Part shown: piece by piece, positions 1 through 7,289 of the stretch | Numbering within the stretch: position 1 is the first letter of the stretch | Layout: the number at the start of each line of letters is the position of its first letter | Assembly (NCBI RefSeq): GCF_000384315.1 | Contig: NZ_ARVW01000001.1 | Span: 4,030,157 to 4,094,156, forward strand | DNA: 64,000 nucleotides | From: Amycolatopsis nigrescens CSC17Ta-90 | GTDB taxonomy: Bacteria; Actinomycetota; Actinomycetes; Mycobacteriales; Pseudonocardiaceae | Direction: 5' to 3' | Notes under the pieces: model-generated | Told to the model about the DNA's origin: nothing | Databases searched by the model: none | What the model saw: the letters and a program-made list of their open reading frames with translations, nothing else | Position numbers and translations under genes: made by a program

Positions 1-243
1 AGCGGTTGCCGGTTCCACACCCGGTGCCCGTGGCGGCAGGAGACCAGGTGCGACACCGAGCGTCCGGTGCTGCGGGACATCGGCGTCGGGCACCGGGTCG
101 CCTGCCATTACGTGGAGGACATCCGCGACGGCCGGATCTCCGCGCACGAGGTGCAGGCGGAGCTGGTCGAGGTGGACGGCGCCCTCAACCCGGACGCCGT
201 GCGCACCGGCCCCGCCTCCGTCACCGAGATCCTCGAAAGCTGA
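1..243 (+). CDS. Oligopeptide/dipeptide ABC transporter ATP-binding protein, C-terminal end (partial)
   Basis: The window opens inside this gene. The frame from base 1 runs 80 codons to the TGA at 241-243. The first residues, GCRFHTRCP, followed by a Cys about eight residues on and then a HRVACHY stretch, form the cysteine-rich C-terminal extension typical of OppD/OppF and DppD/DppF ATPases. That extension follows the nucleotide-binding domain, so Walker A, the signature motif and Walker B all lie upstream of the window. The protein would energise uptake of peptides or other solutes from the cytoplasmic face of the membrane. Permease and binding-protein genes are expected to the left. Which Opp/Dpp subtype it is cannot be judged from the tail. 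Confidence 0.85.
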   Translation, partial: SGCRFHTRCPWRQETRCDTERPVLRDIGVGHRVACHYVEDIRDGRISAHEVQAELVEVDGALNPDAVRTGPASVTEILES

Positions 244-264
244 CCTCGCGGGCTGACATGCAGC

Positions 265-307
265 GAAGGCCACCTTGCCTGCGTTCAACGCAGGCAAGGT
301 GGCCTTC
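265..307. repeat. Perfect palindrome, copy A of the GAAGGCCACCTTGCC family
   Basis: Two 21-bp arms (265-285 and 287-307) are exact reverse complements around a single central base. The outer arm is GAAGGCCACCTTGCC. The same outer arm returns at 14403-14453 and 56322-56372, while the inner bases differ but stay complementary. This copy lies after the ABC ATPase stop and before the next gene on the same strand. It could form a cruciform or an RNA hairpin, so termination is a reasonable guess. Confidence 0.9.
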
Positions 308-359
308 ACTGCGTCGCGCCGGGGGTGCGCGCGGGGCGGGGAGGGGGCAGGATCGGTAC

Positions 360-1001
360 ATGCTGGTCACGGTGCTCGGGGCTTCGGGTCGTACGGGAAT
401 TCACGTGGTGCGTTTGCTGCGCCGGCACGGCCACACCGTGCGGGCGGGCCTGCGCGGCAGGAGCCGTGGCGCGGCGGTCGTCGAGCTGGGTGCGGAGCCG
501 GTGGTCGCGGACCTGGCGTCGGACCCGTCGGCCTTGGTCGACGCCTTCACCGGCGCGGACGCGGTGATCAACACCGCCGGCGCCGGCGACCCGGACCCGT
601 CCATGGTGAACATGGTCGACCGGGACGGCGCGATCGCCGCGATCAACGCCGCCGAGCGCGCCGGGGTGCCGCGGTTCGTGCAGCTTTCCGCGCAGTTCGC
701 GGACTCGCCGGACCAGGGTGACCGGCTGGTGCGGTCGATCCTGCTGGCCAAGCAGATCTCGGACAGCGCGCTGCGCCGGTCCAGCCTGGTCTGGACCCTG
801 GTCCGGCCGGGCACGTTGACCGACCAGCCGCCGACCGGCCGGGTCAAGATCGGCGGCCATCTCGAACCCGGCCGGGTCACCAGGGCGGACGTGGCCGCGG
901 TGCTGACCGGCACCCTGACCGAGCCGTTCACCGAGAACCGCGGCTTCGACGTGGTCTCCGGCGACACTCCGATAAGTGCCGCCCTGACCGCTTTCGCCTG
1001 A
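360..1001 (+). CDS. Atypical short-chain dehydrogenase, NAD(P)-binding (NmrA/SDR-a5 like)
   Basis: A 213-residue protein that opens with a Rossmann fold. The glycine motif GASGRTG sits at residues 7-13, and the middle of the protein carries VQLSAQFADSP and LVRPGTLTD stretches typical of the atypical SDR group (NmrA/YwnB-like NAD(P)-binding proteins). No classical YxxxK pair is seen, as usual in this group. The substrate cannot be inferred. The start is the ATG at 360. No Shine-Dalgarno sequence is visible, but CAGGAT lies 6 bases upstream, which fits a -10 box of a leaderless message. It stands alone between the ABC transporter tail and the DedA gene. Confidence 0.85.
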   Translation: MLVTVLGASGRTGIHVVRLLRRHGHTVRAGLRGRSRGAAVVELGAEPVVADLASDPSALVDAFTGADAVINTAGAGDPDPSMVNMVDRDGAIAAINAAERAGVPRFVQLSAQFADSPDQGDRLVRSILLAKQISDSALRRSSLVWTLVRPGTLTDQPPTGRVKIGGHLEPGRVTRADVAAVLTGTLTEPFTENRGFDVVSGDTPISAALTAFA

Positions 1002-1093
1002 GTTGCCTTTCTATTTGCTGCGATATCCTGCCATTGCGATTCCGGATGCGGAAATCCGGACAAAGGGGAACAAGGCGCGGCAAGGGGCAGGAA

Positions 1094-1735
1094 ATGCACA
1101 TCGACCAGTGGCTGGAGGCCATTCCACCGCTCGCGGTATATCTGATCGTCGGGCTGGTGATCGGGACCGAAAGTCTTGGTATTCCGCTGCCGGGCGAGAT
1201 CGTGCTGGTCAGTGCCGCGCTGCTGGCGTCGCAGCACGGCGGCTTGAGTCCGTTGTGGATCGGCATCTTCGCCAGTGCCGGCGCGATCGCCGGGGATAGT
1301 GTCGGCTATCTGATCGGCCGCAAGGGCGGGCGGCGGCTGTTCGCGTGGGCCGGGCGCAAGTTCCCGAAACATTTCGGCCCGAAACATCTGGCCAAAGTCG
1401 AGGAAATGTTCCGCAAACGGGGAGTCTGGGCCGTTTTCTTTGGTCGGTTCATCGCGTTGCTGCGCATTCTCTCCGGGCCGCTGGCCGGGGCGCTGCGCAT
1501 GCACTACCCGAAGTTCCTGGCGGCCAACGCGCTGGGCGGGATCGCCTGGGCCGGTGGCACCACCGCGCTGGTCTACTACCTCGGCGTGGTGGCCGAGAAA
1601 TGGCTTTCCCGGTTCTCCTGGATCGGCCTCTTGGTCGCCGTACTCGCCGGCCTGGTGATCAGCCTGGTAATCAAGAAACGCTTCACCCGCCACGACGAGG
1701 ACGACCCCGCCCACGAACGCACCCCAGCCACCTGA
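1094..1735 (+). CDS. DedA family membrane protein
   Basis: A 213-residue integral membrane protein of the DedA (SNARE-associated/VTT) family. It shows the two diagnostic segments: GIPLPGE near residue 30, with the acidic residue, and GRFIALLRILSGPLAG near residue 120, with the conserved arginines in a re-entrant loop. About five hydrophobic segments follow the usual plan, and the C-terminus is a basic and acidic cytoplasmic tail. DedA proteins act in membrane lipid handling, including recycling of undecaprenyl phosphate. The start at 1094 is preferred over ATGs up to 60 bases upstream because AAGGGGCAGGAA lies directly before it and because the family begins near this point. Confidence 0.9.
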   Translation: MHIDQWLEAIPPLAVYLIVGLVIGTESLGIPLPGEIVLVSAALLASQHGGLSPLWIGIFASAGAIAGDSVGYLIGRKGGRRLFAWAGRKFPKHFGPKHLAKVEEMFRKRGVWAVFFGRFIALLRILSGPLAGALRMHYPKFLAANALGGIAWAGGTTALVYYLGVVAEKWLSRFSWIGLLVAVLAGLVISLVIKKRFTRHDEDDPAHERTPAT

Positions 1736-1778
1736 CCCGCCCACGTCGCGAAAACCCCACCGAGCACACCCCCACCCT

Positions 1779-1873
1779 TCCCGGGGGGCGGCCCCGCTCC
1801 AGCGTATCCAACCCAGGTGACGTTTCCGCTGCTCACGGGCCATTTGTCCACAGGCCGGGCCGACTGTGCATAA
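1779..1873. repeat. Dispersed intergenic element, degenerate copy (GC box plus DnaA-box-like palindrome)
   Basis: A 30-bp GC box at 1779-1808 matches 28135-28164 at 29 of 30 positions. After an identical gap of 35 bases comes TTGTCCACA at 1844-1852, and then a TGTGCATAA half at 1865-1873. The second copy at 28135-28235 has a perfect palindrome at this place. Both copies lie between convergent genes, here DedA and the EamA exporter. Confidence 0.75.
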
Positions 1874-1890
1874 CCCGGCACAGCGGCGGG

Positions 1891-2808
1891 CTATCGGCCG
1901 GGCGGAGCGGCGGCGAGCACCGGTTCGGGCGCGAGTGCCGGCGGCCGGCGCCGGAGCGAGCCGAGCAGCACACCGCCGATCACCACCACACCGGCGACGA
2001 TCTCCACCAGCGCCGGGCGTTCGTCCAGCGCCACGAACGCCGTGGTCATGCCGACCACCGGCACCAGCAGGGAGAACGGCGCCACCACCCCGGCCGGGTT
2101 GCGCCGCATCAGCGACGTCCACATCCACGGCGCCGCGATGGTGCCGAAAAGCACCACGTAGCCGAGGCCGAGCAGCGCGTTCAGCCCAGACTCGCTGCCG
2201 ATCGTGGCCAGCGCGTGCCACTGCGAAGCGGGGCCTTCGGTGACCAGCGAAAGCGCGAACAACGGCAGCGGCGGCACCGCGCACATCCACAGCGTGAAAT
2301 GCAGCGAATTCGCCGGTCGCGCCTGCCGCGAACTCAGGTTCCCGAGCGCCCAGCTCAGCGCGCCGAGCAGGGTCAGCGCCACCGGCAGCAGCGCGGCGTA
2401 CTCGGCCTGCCGCCAGGTGATCACCAGCATCCCGGCCACCGCGATGCCGATGCCGAGCCACTGCCGCGGGGAAACCCGCTCACGCAACAAGCCGGCGCCG
2501 AGCAGCACGGTGAACGGAGCCGAAGCCTGCAACACCAGCGAAGCCAGGCCGGTCGGCATGCCGATGTCCATCGCCACGAACAGGAACGCGAACTGCAGCG
2601 TGCCGTAACCGAGCCCGTAGCCGATCAGCCAGCGCGCCTTCACCTTCGGCCACGGCACGAACAGCACAGTCGGCACGGCGACCAGGGCGAACCGGATCGC
2701 CGCCACGAACAGCGGCGGGAAATGGTCGAGGGTCACGTGGATCGCCAGGAAGTTGGCGCCCCAGAGTACGGCGACGAACACCGCGAGCAGCCGGTCACGA
2801 GGGGACAT
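1891..2808 (-). CDS. EamA/DMT-superfamily exporter
   Basis: A 305-residue protein with ten predicted membrane segments arranged as two tandem EamA repeats: the first near residues 8-135, the second near 145-285. The AVLWGANFLAIHV start and the VLLGAGLLRERVS segment at the end of the first repeat are typical of RhaT/YdcZ-like drug/metabolite transporters. The substrate is unknown; homologues export amino acids or other metabolites. It is transcribed away from the LysR gene at 2896, with an 87-base gap between the starts, the usual layout when the regulator controls the exporter. The C-terminus is short and Pro/Ala-rich. Confidence 0.88.
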   Translation of the reverse strand: MSPRDRLLAVFVAVLWGANFLAIHVTLDHFPPLFVAAIRFALVAVPTVLFVPWPKVKARWLIGYGLGYGTLQFAFLFVAMDIGMPTGLASLVLQASAPFTVLLGAGLLRERVSPRQWLGIGIAVAGMLVITWRQAEYAALLPVALTLLGALSWALGNLSSRQARPANSLHFTLWMCAVPPLPLFALSLVTEGPASQWHALATIGSESGLNALLGLGYVVLFGTIAAPWMWTSLMRRNPAGVVAPFSLLVPVVGMTTAFVALDERPALVEIVAGVVVIGGVLLGSLRRRPPALAPEPVLAAAPPGR

Positions 2809-2883
2809 GCCCCTAACTCTGCGGCGAAAAAACGTTAAGCACTAGCGAGAATAGCTGCAATTACCTTGTAGTAGCGCTTCACA

Positions 2884-2889
2884 TAGACT
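2884..2889 (+). promoter_or_regulatory. -10 box of the leaderless LysR gene
   Basis: TAGACT lies 6 bases before the ATG at 2896. No ribosome binding site is visible, and a GTG sits only 3 bases after the box. The spacing therefore favours ATG 2896 as a leaderless start over GTG 2893. Confidence 0.5.
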
Positions 2890-2895
2890 GGGGTG

Positions 2896-3813
2896 ATGGA
2901 CCTCGGCCGGTTGCGCACCCTGCGCGAGTTCGCCGACCGCGGCAGCGTGAGCGCGGCCGCGAAGGCGCTGCACTGCACCCCGTCCGCGGTCTCCCAGCAA
3001 CTGCGCGCCCTGCAGGCCGAAATCGGGCTGCCGCTCACCGAACCGGCCGGGCGCGGGCTGCGGCTGACCGACGCCGGCCGCACCCTGGTCGCCGGCGCGG
3101 ACGACGTGCTGGCCGCGGTGGACCGCGCGGAGTCCGAACTGGACACCTACCGCAGCGCGCCGAAAGGCCGGGTGCGGCTGGTGATCTTCCCTTCCGGCGC
3201 GCTGATGCTGCTGCCCGGACTGCTGCACCGGCTCGCCGCGGTCGACGGCCTGGAGGTCGGCATCCGCGACATCGACATGACCCCGCCGGAGGTGCCCGGG
3301 CTGGTCGCCGACTTCGATGTGGTGGTCGCGCACCGCGACGAGCACGCCGAGCCGTTCGACTCCGAGCGGCTGGAGGTGGTGCACCTGCTGCGCGAGCCGC
3401 TGGACGTCGCGCTGCCGGTCGGGCACCGGCTGGCCGGGCGGAAGAAGGTGCAACCGGCTGAACTGGAGGGCGAGCGGTGGATCGGGGTGGACGTCGGCTT
3501 CCCGGTTGACGACGTGCTCCGTTCGCTGGCCGTGCGCACCGGTGTCCGGCCGAACGTGGTGCAGCGGATCAACGACTTCCGGATCACCGAAGCACTGGTC
3601 GCCGCCGGGCACGGGATCGCGCTGCTGCCGCGCTATTCGGTGGAGACCGGTCCGGGTGAACGGCTGGTCCGCCGCCCGCTGGCCGGCCTGCGGGCGGCCC
3701 GGCACGTCGAGGCCGTGCTGCGCCTCGGCGCCTCGGCCCGCCCCGCCGTCGCCGCGGTTCTAGCCGCCCTACATGCCGAGGTGGCTGCTCTTACCGGTGC
3801 CGGAGGGCGGTGA
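2896..3813 (+). CDS. LysR-family transcriptional regulator
   Basis: A 305-residue LysR-type protein. The N-terminal winged helix-turn-helix (residues 1-60) contains LREFADRGSVSAAAKALHC followed by PSAVSQQLRALQAE, the usual recognition-helix pattern. A two-lobed effector-binding domain follows, from about residue 90 to 290. Such proteins are tetrameric activators or repressors that sense a small molecule. Divergence from the EamA exporter suggests it controls that exporter. The last codons run into a 48-bp sequence (3789-3836) repeated at 7039-7086, so the natural C-terminus may have been altered by a rearrangement. Confidence 0.9.
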   Translation: MDLGRLRTLREFADRGSVSAAAKALHCTPSAVSQQLRALQAEIGLPLTEPAGRGLRLTDAGRTLVAGADDVLAAVDRAESELDTYRSAPKGRVRLVIFPSGALMLLPGLLHRLAAVDGLEVGIRDIDMTPPEVPGLVADFDVVVAHRDEHAEPFDSERLEVVHLLREPLDVALPVGHRLAGRKKVQPAELEGERWIGVDVGFPVDDVLRSLAVRTGVRPNVVQRINDFRITEALVAAGHGIALLPRYSVETGPGERLVRRPLAGLRAARHVEAVLRLGASARPAVAAVLAALHAEVAALTGAGGR

Positions 3814-3836
3814 GGAAGGAGTGCCAGGCGGCGGGA
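3789..3836. repeat. 48-bp direct repeat, left copy (partner at 7039-7086)
   Basis: An exact 48-bp match to 7039-7086 in the same orientation; the similarity extends five more bases with one mismatch. On the minus strand both copies encode the DUF397 ending [14 protein letters not shown] and a TAA stop. The right copy belongs to an intact gene. The left copy belongs to a remnant and overlaps the 3' end of the LysR gene. Confidence 0.92.
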
Positions 3837-3877
3837 TGGAAGTTGCTGAAGCTGCTCTTACGCCAGGCGACCTCGAC
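3791..3877 (-). pseudogene. DUF397 gene remnant
   Basis: Read on the minus strand, these 29 codons give VEVAWRKSSFSN joined directly to [16 protein letters not shown] and a stop. The intact DUF397 gene at 7041-7289 has the same two blocks separated by about 30 residues. The remnant is therefore a DUF397 gene with an internal deletion and no N-terminus. It overlaps the last codons of the methyltransferase at 3858-4499 in another frame, so the end of that enzyme (ARRGRLA) is made of DUF397 DNA read out of frame. Confidence 0.7.
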
Positions 3878-4499
3878 GGGCGTGCACGAGCAGCGTCCCC
3901 GGCTGGTCGGGCCCCGGGGCTGGGATGATCTCGGCGCTGATCGCGTCGAATCCGGCGTCCTCGAGCGCTTGGTGCCACTGGTGGGTCGACAGGTGGTGCT
4001 TGGTGATCAGCCGCCTTGCCGGTCCGGGGGCGTCGCTGGCGGGCAGGTGGGAGAACGCCAACACTCCGCCCGGAGCGAGGGCGTCGTGGACGGCGGGGAG
4101 CAGCACCGCGGGGTCGGTGAACCAGACCGCACCGAAGATCGAGAACACCACGTCATAGACGACTCGGCTCCCGGTGAGGTGGTCGACGGCGTCGGCGGTG
4201 ACGAACTCGAGGTTCGCCGCGGTGCCCCACCGGGCGGCCGCTGCCTTGATCCGGGTGGGTGCGATATCGACGCCAACACACCGAGCTCCGAGGGTGGCCA
4301 CGTGCGCCAGGTTCGCTCCGGCTCCGCAGCCGAGCTCGAGCACCCGCTTGCCGCTCACGGGGCCGAGCACGGACTCGTCCGGGCCGTGGTCGGGGTATTG
4401 GGTCCAGTTCAGCCAGGTGGTGACGCCGGCCGCGTTCACCGCCCTGCGGGGCTTCGCCGTCGCGGCGAAGCTGTCCCAGACCTGGACTGGTGTGGTCAT
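3858..4499 (-). CDS. Class I SAM-dependent methyltransferase
   Basis: A 213-residue protein with the class I methyltransferase fold. Motif I is VLELGCGAG at residues 53-61, and an acidic VGVDIAP loop follows at the end of strand 2. VVFSIFGAVWFTDP and the ALAPGGVLAFSH segment correspond to motifs II-III of the methyltransferase 11/25 group. The acceptor substrate is unknown. GGGAGAGG lies 9 bases before the ATG at 4499. It is followed by a DUF397 remnant and preceded on the same strand by the glycine-rich-domain-like gene, with a gap of 71 bases, so the two may form an operon. Confidence 0.88.
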   Translation of the reverse strand: MTTPVQVWDSFAATAKPRRAVNAAGVTTWLNWTQYPDHGPDESVLGPVSGKRVLELGCGAGANLAHVATLGARCVGVDIAPTRIKAAAARWGTAANLEFVTADAVDHLTGSRVVYDVVFSIFGAVWFTDPAVLLPAVHDALAPGGVLAFSHLPASDAPGPARRLITKHHLSTHQWHQALEDAGFDAISAEIIPAPGPDQPGTLLVHARRGRLA

Positions 4500-4570
4500 C
4501 CGCGTTGCCTCTCCCTTGAGGTGGCCTCGCCTCGCGCCGGAACCGGAAGCGAGACGAGACTACCGTCCGG

Positions 4571-5020
4571 CTACTTCTTGTATGGGCTGTCGGAGCAGCA
4601 GGCGTGGCACTGGTGACACTCCGCGCCTTGGGCGCCCCACAGCTGGTCATCCACCGTGAATCCGGCGGCGCGGATGGCGTGGATGGTGTCGAACAGGACC
4701 ATGGGCTGCCCGGCTCGTTCCTCGGGAAGGTGCGGCACGTGGTGCAGATAGGTGCCCGCGTGCTGCATGCAGAAGTCCCAGTAGCGCGGGGTGTCCAGGA
4801 CGAACGAGTGCACGCCCTTGTCCACTGCGGCGGTGGGCCCCATCGGGATGTCGGGTTTCTCCGCCGAGGTGACCAGATACGCGATCGTCTGCCCGAAGGT
4901 CCGCTCGGCGAGTTCGCGGTCCATCTCGTAGTCCCGCATGATCAGCCGGACCTCGCGCTCCCACACCTGCTCCGATACGCAGGTTCGGGGGTCCCGCAGT
5001 GCGACTTCGATCGTGGTCAT
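4571..5020 (-). CDS. Glycine-rich-domain (GRDP/DUF1399)-like protein with cysteine-rich tail
   Basis: A 149-residue soluble protein. The central stretch TAAVDKGVHSFVLDT, then RYWDFCMQHAG, then TYLHHVPH resembles the bacterial glycine-rich-domain-like family, whose core is VD-x-VWH-x-HILDT ... C ... G-x-FLHH-x-P. The Trp of that core is Val here. The last 17 residues hold four cysteines and two histidines (ECHQCHACC), a possible metal site not typical of the family. Its job is unknown. The start at 5020 is chosen for the GGAG six bases upstream; frames extending to 5065 have no such site. It lies upstream of the methyltransferase and divergent from the broken XRE regulator. Confidence 0.65.
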   Translation of the reverse strand: MTTIEVALRDPRTCVSEQVWEREVRLIMRDYEMDRELAERTFGQTIAYLVTSAEKPDIPMGPTAAVDKGVHSFVLDTPRYWDFCMQHAGTYLHHVPHLPEERAGQPMVLFDTIHAIRAAGFTVDDQLWGAQGAECHQCHACCSDSPYKK

Positions 5021-5332
5021 GCCAGTTCTCCGTTCCGTTGCGCGACAAGGTTTTGCACACACCACCCGGCCGCCTGATGAGCCGTCCGGGTGAGCGATCG
5101 AATCCCGGCACCGCGGTCACGGAGAACACCGGCTTGGGATCTGGCCATCGCCGCCACTTCCGTTACTGTGAGAGCCGTGTCACGTCGCTACTTGCACACA
5201 ACCGGTAACGGCGTGCTCAGACCACGGCCAGGCTGCGGCAGTTTTGCGGCCAGCGTGCTGCCAGGGCCGTGCTGACCAGCGCTGGTACCCGCGTCACGCG
5301 GGCAGACGGACCATGCAGGGAGGGCGACCGGC
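5021..5332. other. 312-bp divergent intergenic region
   Basis: This separates the glycine-rich-domain-like gene (minus) from the XRE regulator (plus) and should carry both promoters. The only clear structure is a 7-bp inverted repeat, CCGTTAC at 5160-5166 and GTAACGG at 5205-5211, which brackets a short CGTGTCACG palindrome. I see no convincing -35/-10 pair and no gene. Confidence 0.4.
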
Positions 5333-6638
5333 ATGGCGGGAAAGCGGTGGCGTCTGACCGAGCGGCGCAAGAGCCTCGGGTTCACCCAGGAGTCACTGGC
5401 CGCCGCACTCAAGGTGGACCGCACCACCGTCGAGCGCTGGGAAAACGGCCGCCGCGAGCCGCAGCCCTGGGCCCGTCCGCGCCTGGCCGAGTCGCTGGAG
5501 ATGTCGGTCGCCGAGCTCGACCAGGTGATCAACGAGCCGGATACTGTCGGCGAGACCCGCAACCCGGGGACGGCAGACTGGGCGGCAGCCTCGCGTCCCC
5601 ACGAGATCAAGCAGGTCGTCGCCGGCGCCGGTCGACGAGGACTCGCGGAGATTGACGACATGCAGCGTCGAGAACTGCTACGCCTGTTCAGCATGGTCGG
5701 CACCATGCTGACCCTGCCCGCCGGCACCGCCGCAGCCGTGAGCGCTCCGACGGCGGTCGCCGAGCACGCCACGCTCAACGGGCACCTCTGGCAGGTCTAC
5801 AGCCTCGCCTCAGCCAAGGGCGAGGTCATGCCGCTGGTGCGTCGCCAGCTCGGCGTCCTCGCCGACGGGCTCGCGCACCCCGCACGGCAGCCAGGCGCAC
5901 CGCCGGCTTTGCGCCCTGACCGCGGACCTGTTCCAGCTGGCCGGCGAGATCTTCTTCGACGCCAACGCCTACACCGACGCCGCGCACTGCTACACCCTTG
6001 CCGCGCAGGCCAGCCGGGACGCCGACGCGTTCGACCTGTGGGCCTGCGCGATGACCCGGCACGCCTACCTCTCGTTCTACGAACGCCGGTTCGACGCCGC
6101 CGCCCCGATGCTCGACCTCGCCGCCTCGCTCGCCCAGCGTGGCGACACCGCGCTGTCCACCCGATACTGGGTCGCCGCCGTCCAGGCCGAGACCTACGCC
6201 GGGCTCGGTGACTTGGCCTCCTGCCAGCGCGCCCTGGACGCCGCTGAACCAGTCCGCGAACTGGCCGGGCCGGTGCACAATGGCGGCTGGTTGCGCTTCG
6301 ACGGCGCACGCTTGGCCGAGGAACGCGGCACCTGCTACACCCGCCTCGGCCGCACCGACCTCGCCGAGACCGCGCTCAACGATGCCTTACGCCAGGCGAT
6401 GTCGCCGCGGCGGCGCGCCAGCGTGCTCACCGATCTCGCCATGATCGGCACCCACCGCCGGGATCCCGATCAGGTCCTCACCTACGCCGACGCCGCACTC
6501 AACGAGGTTCGCCAGTCCGGCTCCGGCATGATCAGCCGCAAGCTGCGCGAGCTTCAGCATCACCTGCCGCCCCTGCTGCACGACAAGCAGATCCAGCGGC
6601 TCAACGCCGACATCGCCGCGCTGACCATCACCGCCTGA
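5333..6638 (+). pseudogene. XRE-family regulator with TPR domain, frameshifted
   Basis: The N-terminal part starts at ATG 5333 after GGGAGGGCGACC. It has a helix-turn-helix (residues 1-65, with FTQESLAAALKVDRTTVERW) and a linker. Near 5872-5877, in a CGCGC run, the frame slips. The first frame runs on as arginine-rich nonsense to 6211. The plus-one frame resumes with the expected TPR-like repeats (ALTADLFQLAGEIFFDANAY onward) and ends at 6638. Read together the gene would give about 434 residues, the usual size of actinomycete XRE-TPR regulators. Either one base was gained or two were lost. The gene is broken unless this is a sequencing error. Confidence 0.82.
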
Positions 6639-6662
6639 CCACCGACGAGAAAGGGAACGATC

Positions 6663-7031
6663 TTGCAGGACGAGCACGGCCGCGCTTTCCGCGAAGCCTG
6701 GATCGCCGGGGTCACCAAGCACTACCCGGGCGAACCAAAGCCCGGCTACATCGCGCCCTGGGACGACACCCCGGACTGGGAACGGGCGTCCGCCGCTGCC
6801 GTCTACGGGCAGGTCCTCGCGTTCGTGACAGTTACCGACGGCGCCACCGCCAAGCTCACCCGGGACCAGAAGAGCAAATTCGTTGCCCTGTGCTGGACCG
6901 GTCAGATCTTCAAGCACATCCCCGACCCCAAACCGGCCTACGTCGCAGACTGGGACCAACTGCCCGACTGGCAGAAGGAAACCGACGCCGACATCTTCGA
7001 GAGCATCGAGCAAGCTCACTCAAGGGTCTGA
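6663..7031 (+). CDS. Hypothetical protein with two PDW repeat motifs
   Basis: A 122-residue soluble protein, starting at TTG 6663 with GAAAGGGA 8 bases upstream and only 24 bases after the XRE-TPR gene, so the two were probably co-transcribed. It contains two related motifs: PGYIAPWDDTPDWERASA near residues 28-45 and PAYVADWDQLPDWQKETDA near residues 97-115. This suggests an internal duplication around a P-x-Y-x-x-x-WD-x-x-PDW core. The family seems to accompany XRE-type regulators in actinomycetes, but I cannot assign a function. The stop precedes the right copy of the 48-bp repeat by 7 bases. Confidence 0.7.
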   Translation: MQDEHGRAFREAWIAGVTKHYPGEPKPGYIAPWDDTPDWERASAAAVYGQVLAFVTVTDGATAKLTRDQKSKFVALCWTGQIFKHIPDPKPAYVADWDQLPDWQKETDADIFESIEQAHSRV

Positions 7032-7038
7032 TGGCCAG

Positions 7039-7086
7039 TCTTACCGGTGCCGGAGGGCGGTGAGGAAGGAGTGCCAGGCGGCGGGA
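7039..7086. repeat. 48-bp direct repeat, right copy (partner at 3789-3836)
   Basis: This is the 3' end of the intact DUF397 gene. With its partner 3,250 bp to the left in the same orientation it brackets the methyltransferase, the glycine-rich-domain-like gene, the broken XRE-TPR gene and the PDW-repeat gene. Recombination between the copies would delete that segment. Confidence 0.92.
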
Positions 7087-7289
7087 GGGAAATCGAGGTG
7101 GCCCGCTTCGGGATGTTTGGAGTCCCGTACGGCCATGCTCCCCGGGATGGCGGCGACCTCGACACAAGCCTCGCCGTTGGCGTTGCTGTAACTGCTCTTG
7201 TGCCAGGCGACCTCGACGCAGGCGCCGTTATCGCCATTGCTGTAGCTGCTCTTGTGCCAGGTCAGCCCGGTTTGCTCGGGGGTGGACAT
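7041..7289 (-). CDS. DUF397 domain protein, tandem N-terminal motif
   Basis: An 82-residue DUF397 protein. The family core W-x-KSS-x-SN-x-x-x-x-CVEVA is present twice (near residues 10-25 and 28-45), followed by [15 protein letters not shown] and the terminal [14 protein letters not shown]. Most DUF397 proteins have one W-x-KSS motif, so this is a local duplication. DUF397 genes are usually paired with an XRE-DUF5753 regulator, and the pair is implicated in developmental and antibiotic control in streptomycetes. Here the start at 7289 overlaps the upstream regulator gene by 28 bases, which implies translational coupling. Longer forms with starts inside the regulator gene are unlikely. Confidence 0.88.
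   Translation of the reverse strand: MSTPEQTGLTWHKSSYSNGDNGACVEVAWHKSSYSNANGEACVEVAAIPGSMAVRDSKHPEAGHLDFPPAAWHSFLTALRHR

Noticed and set aside
401..2461. Long open frame on the minus strand across the NAD(P)-binding and DedA genes and into the exporter
   Set aside because: It is antisense to well-supported genes with recognisable motifs, and its product is Arg/Ala/Gly-rich nonsense as expected for antisense frames in GC-rich DNA. The same holds for the other long antisense frames, for example at 17827-19341, 18068-19915, 20457-22079 and 25718-27367.
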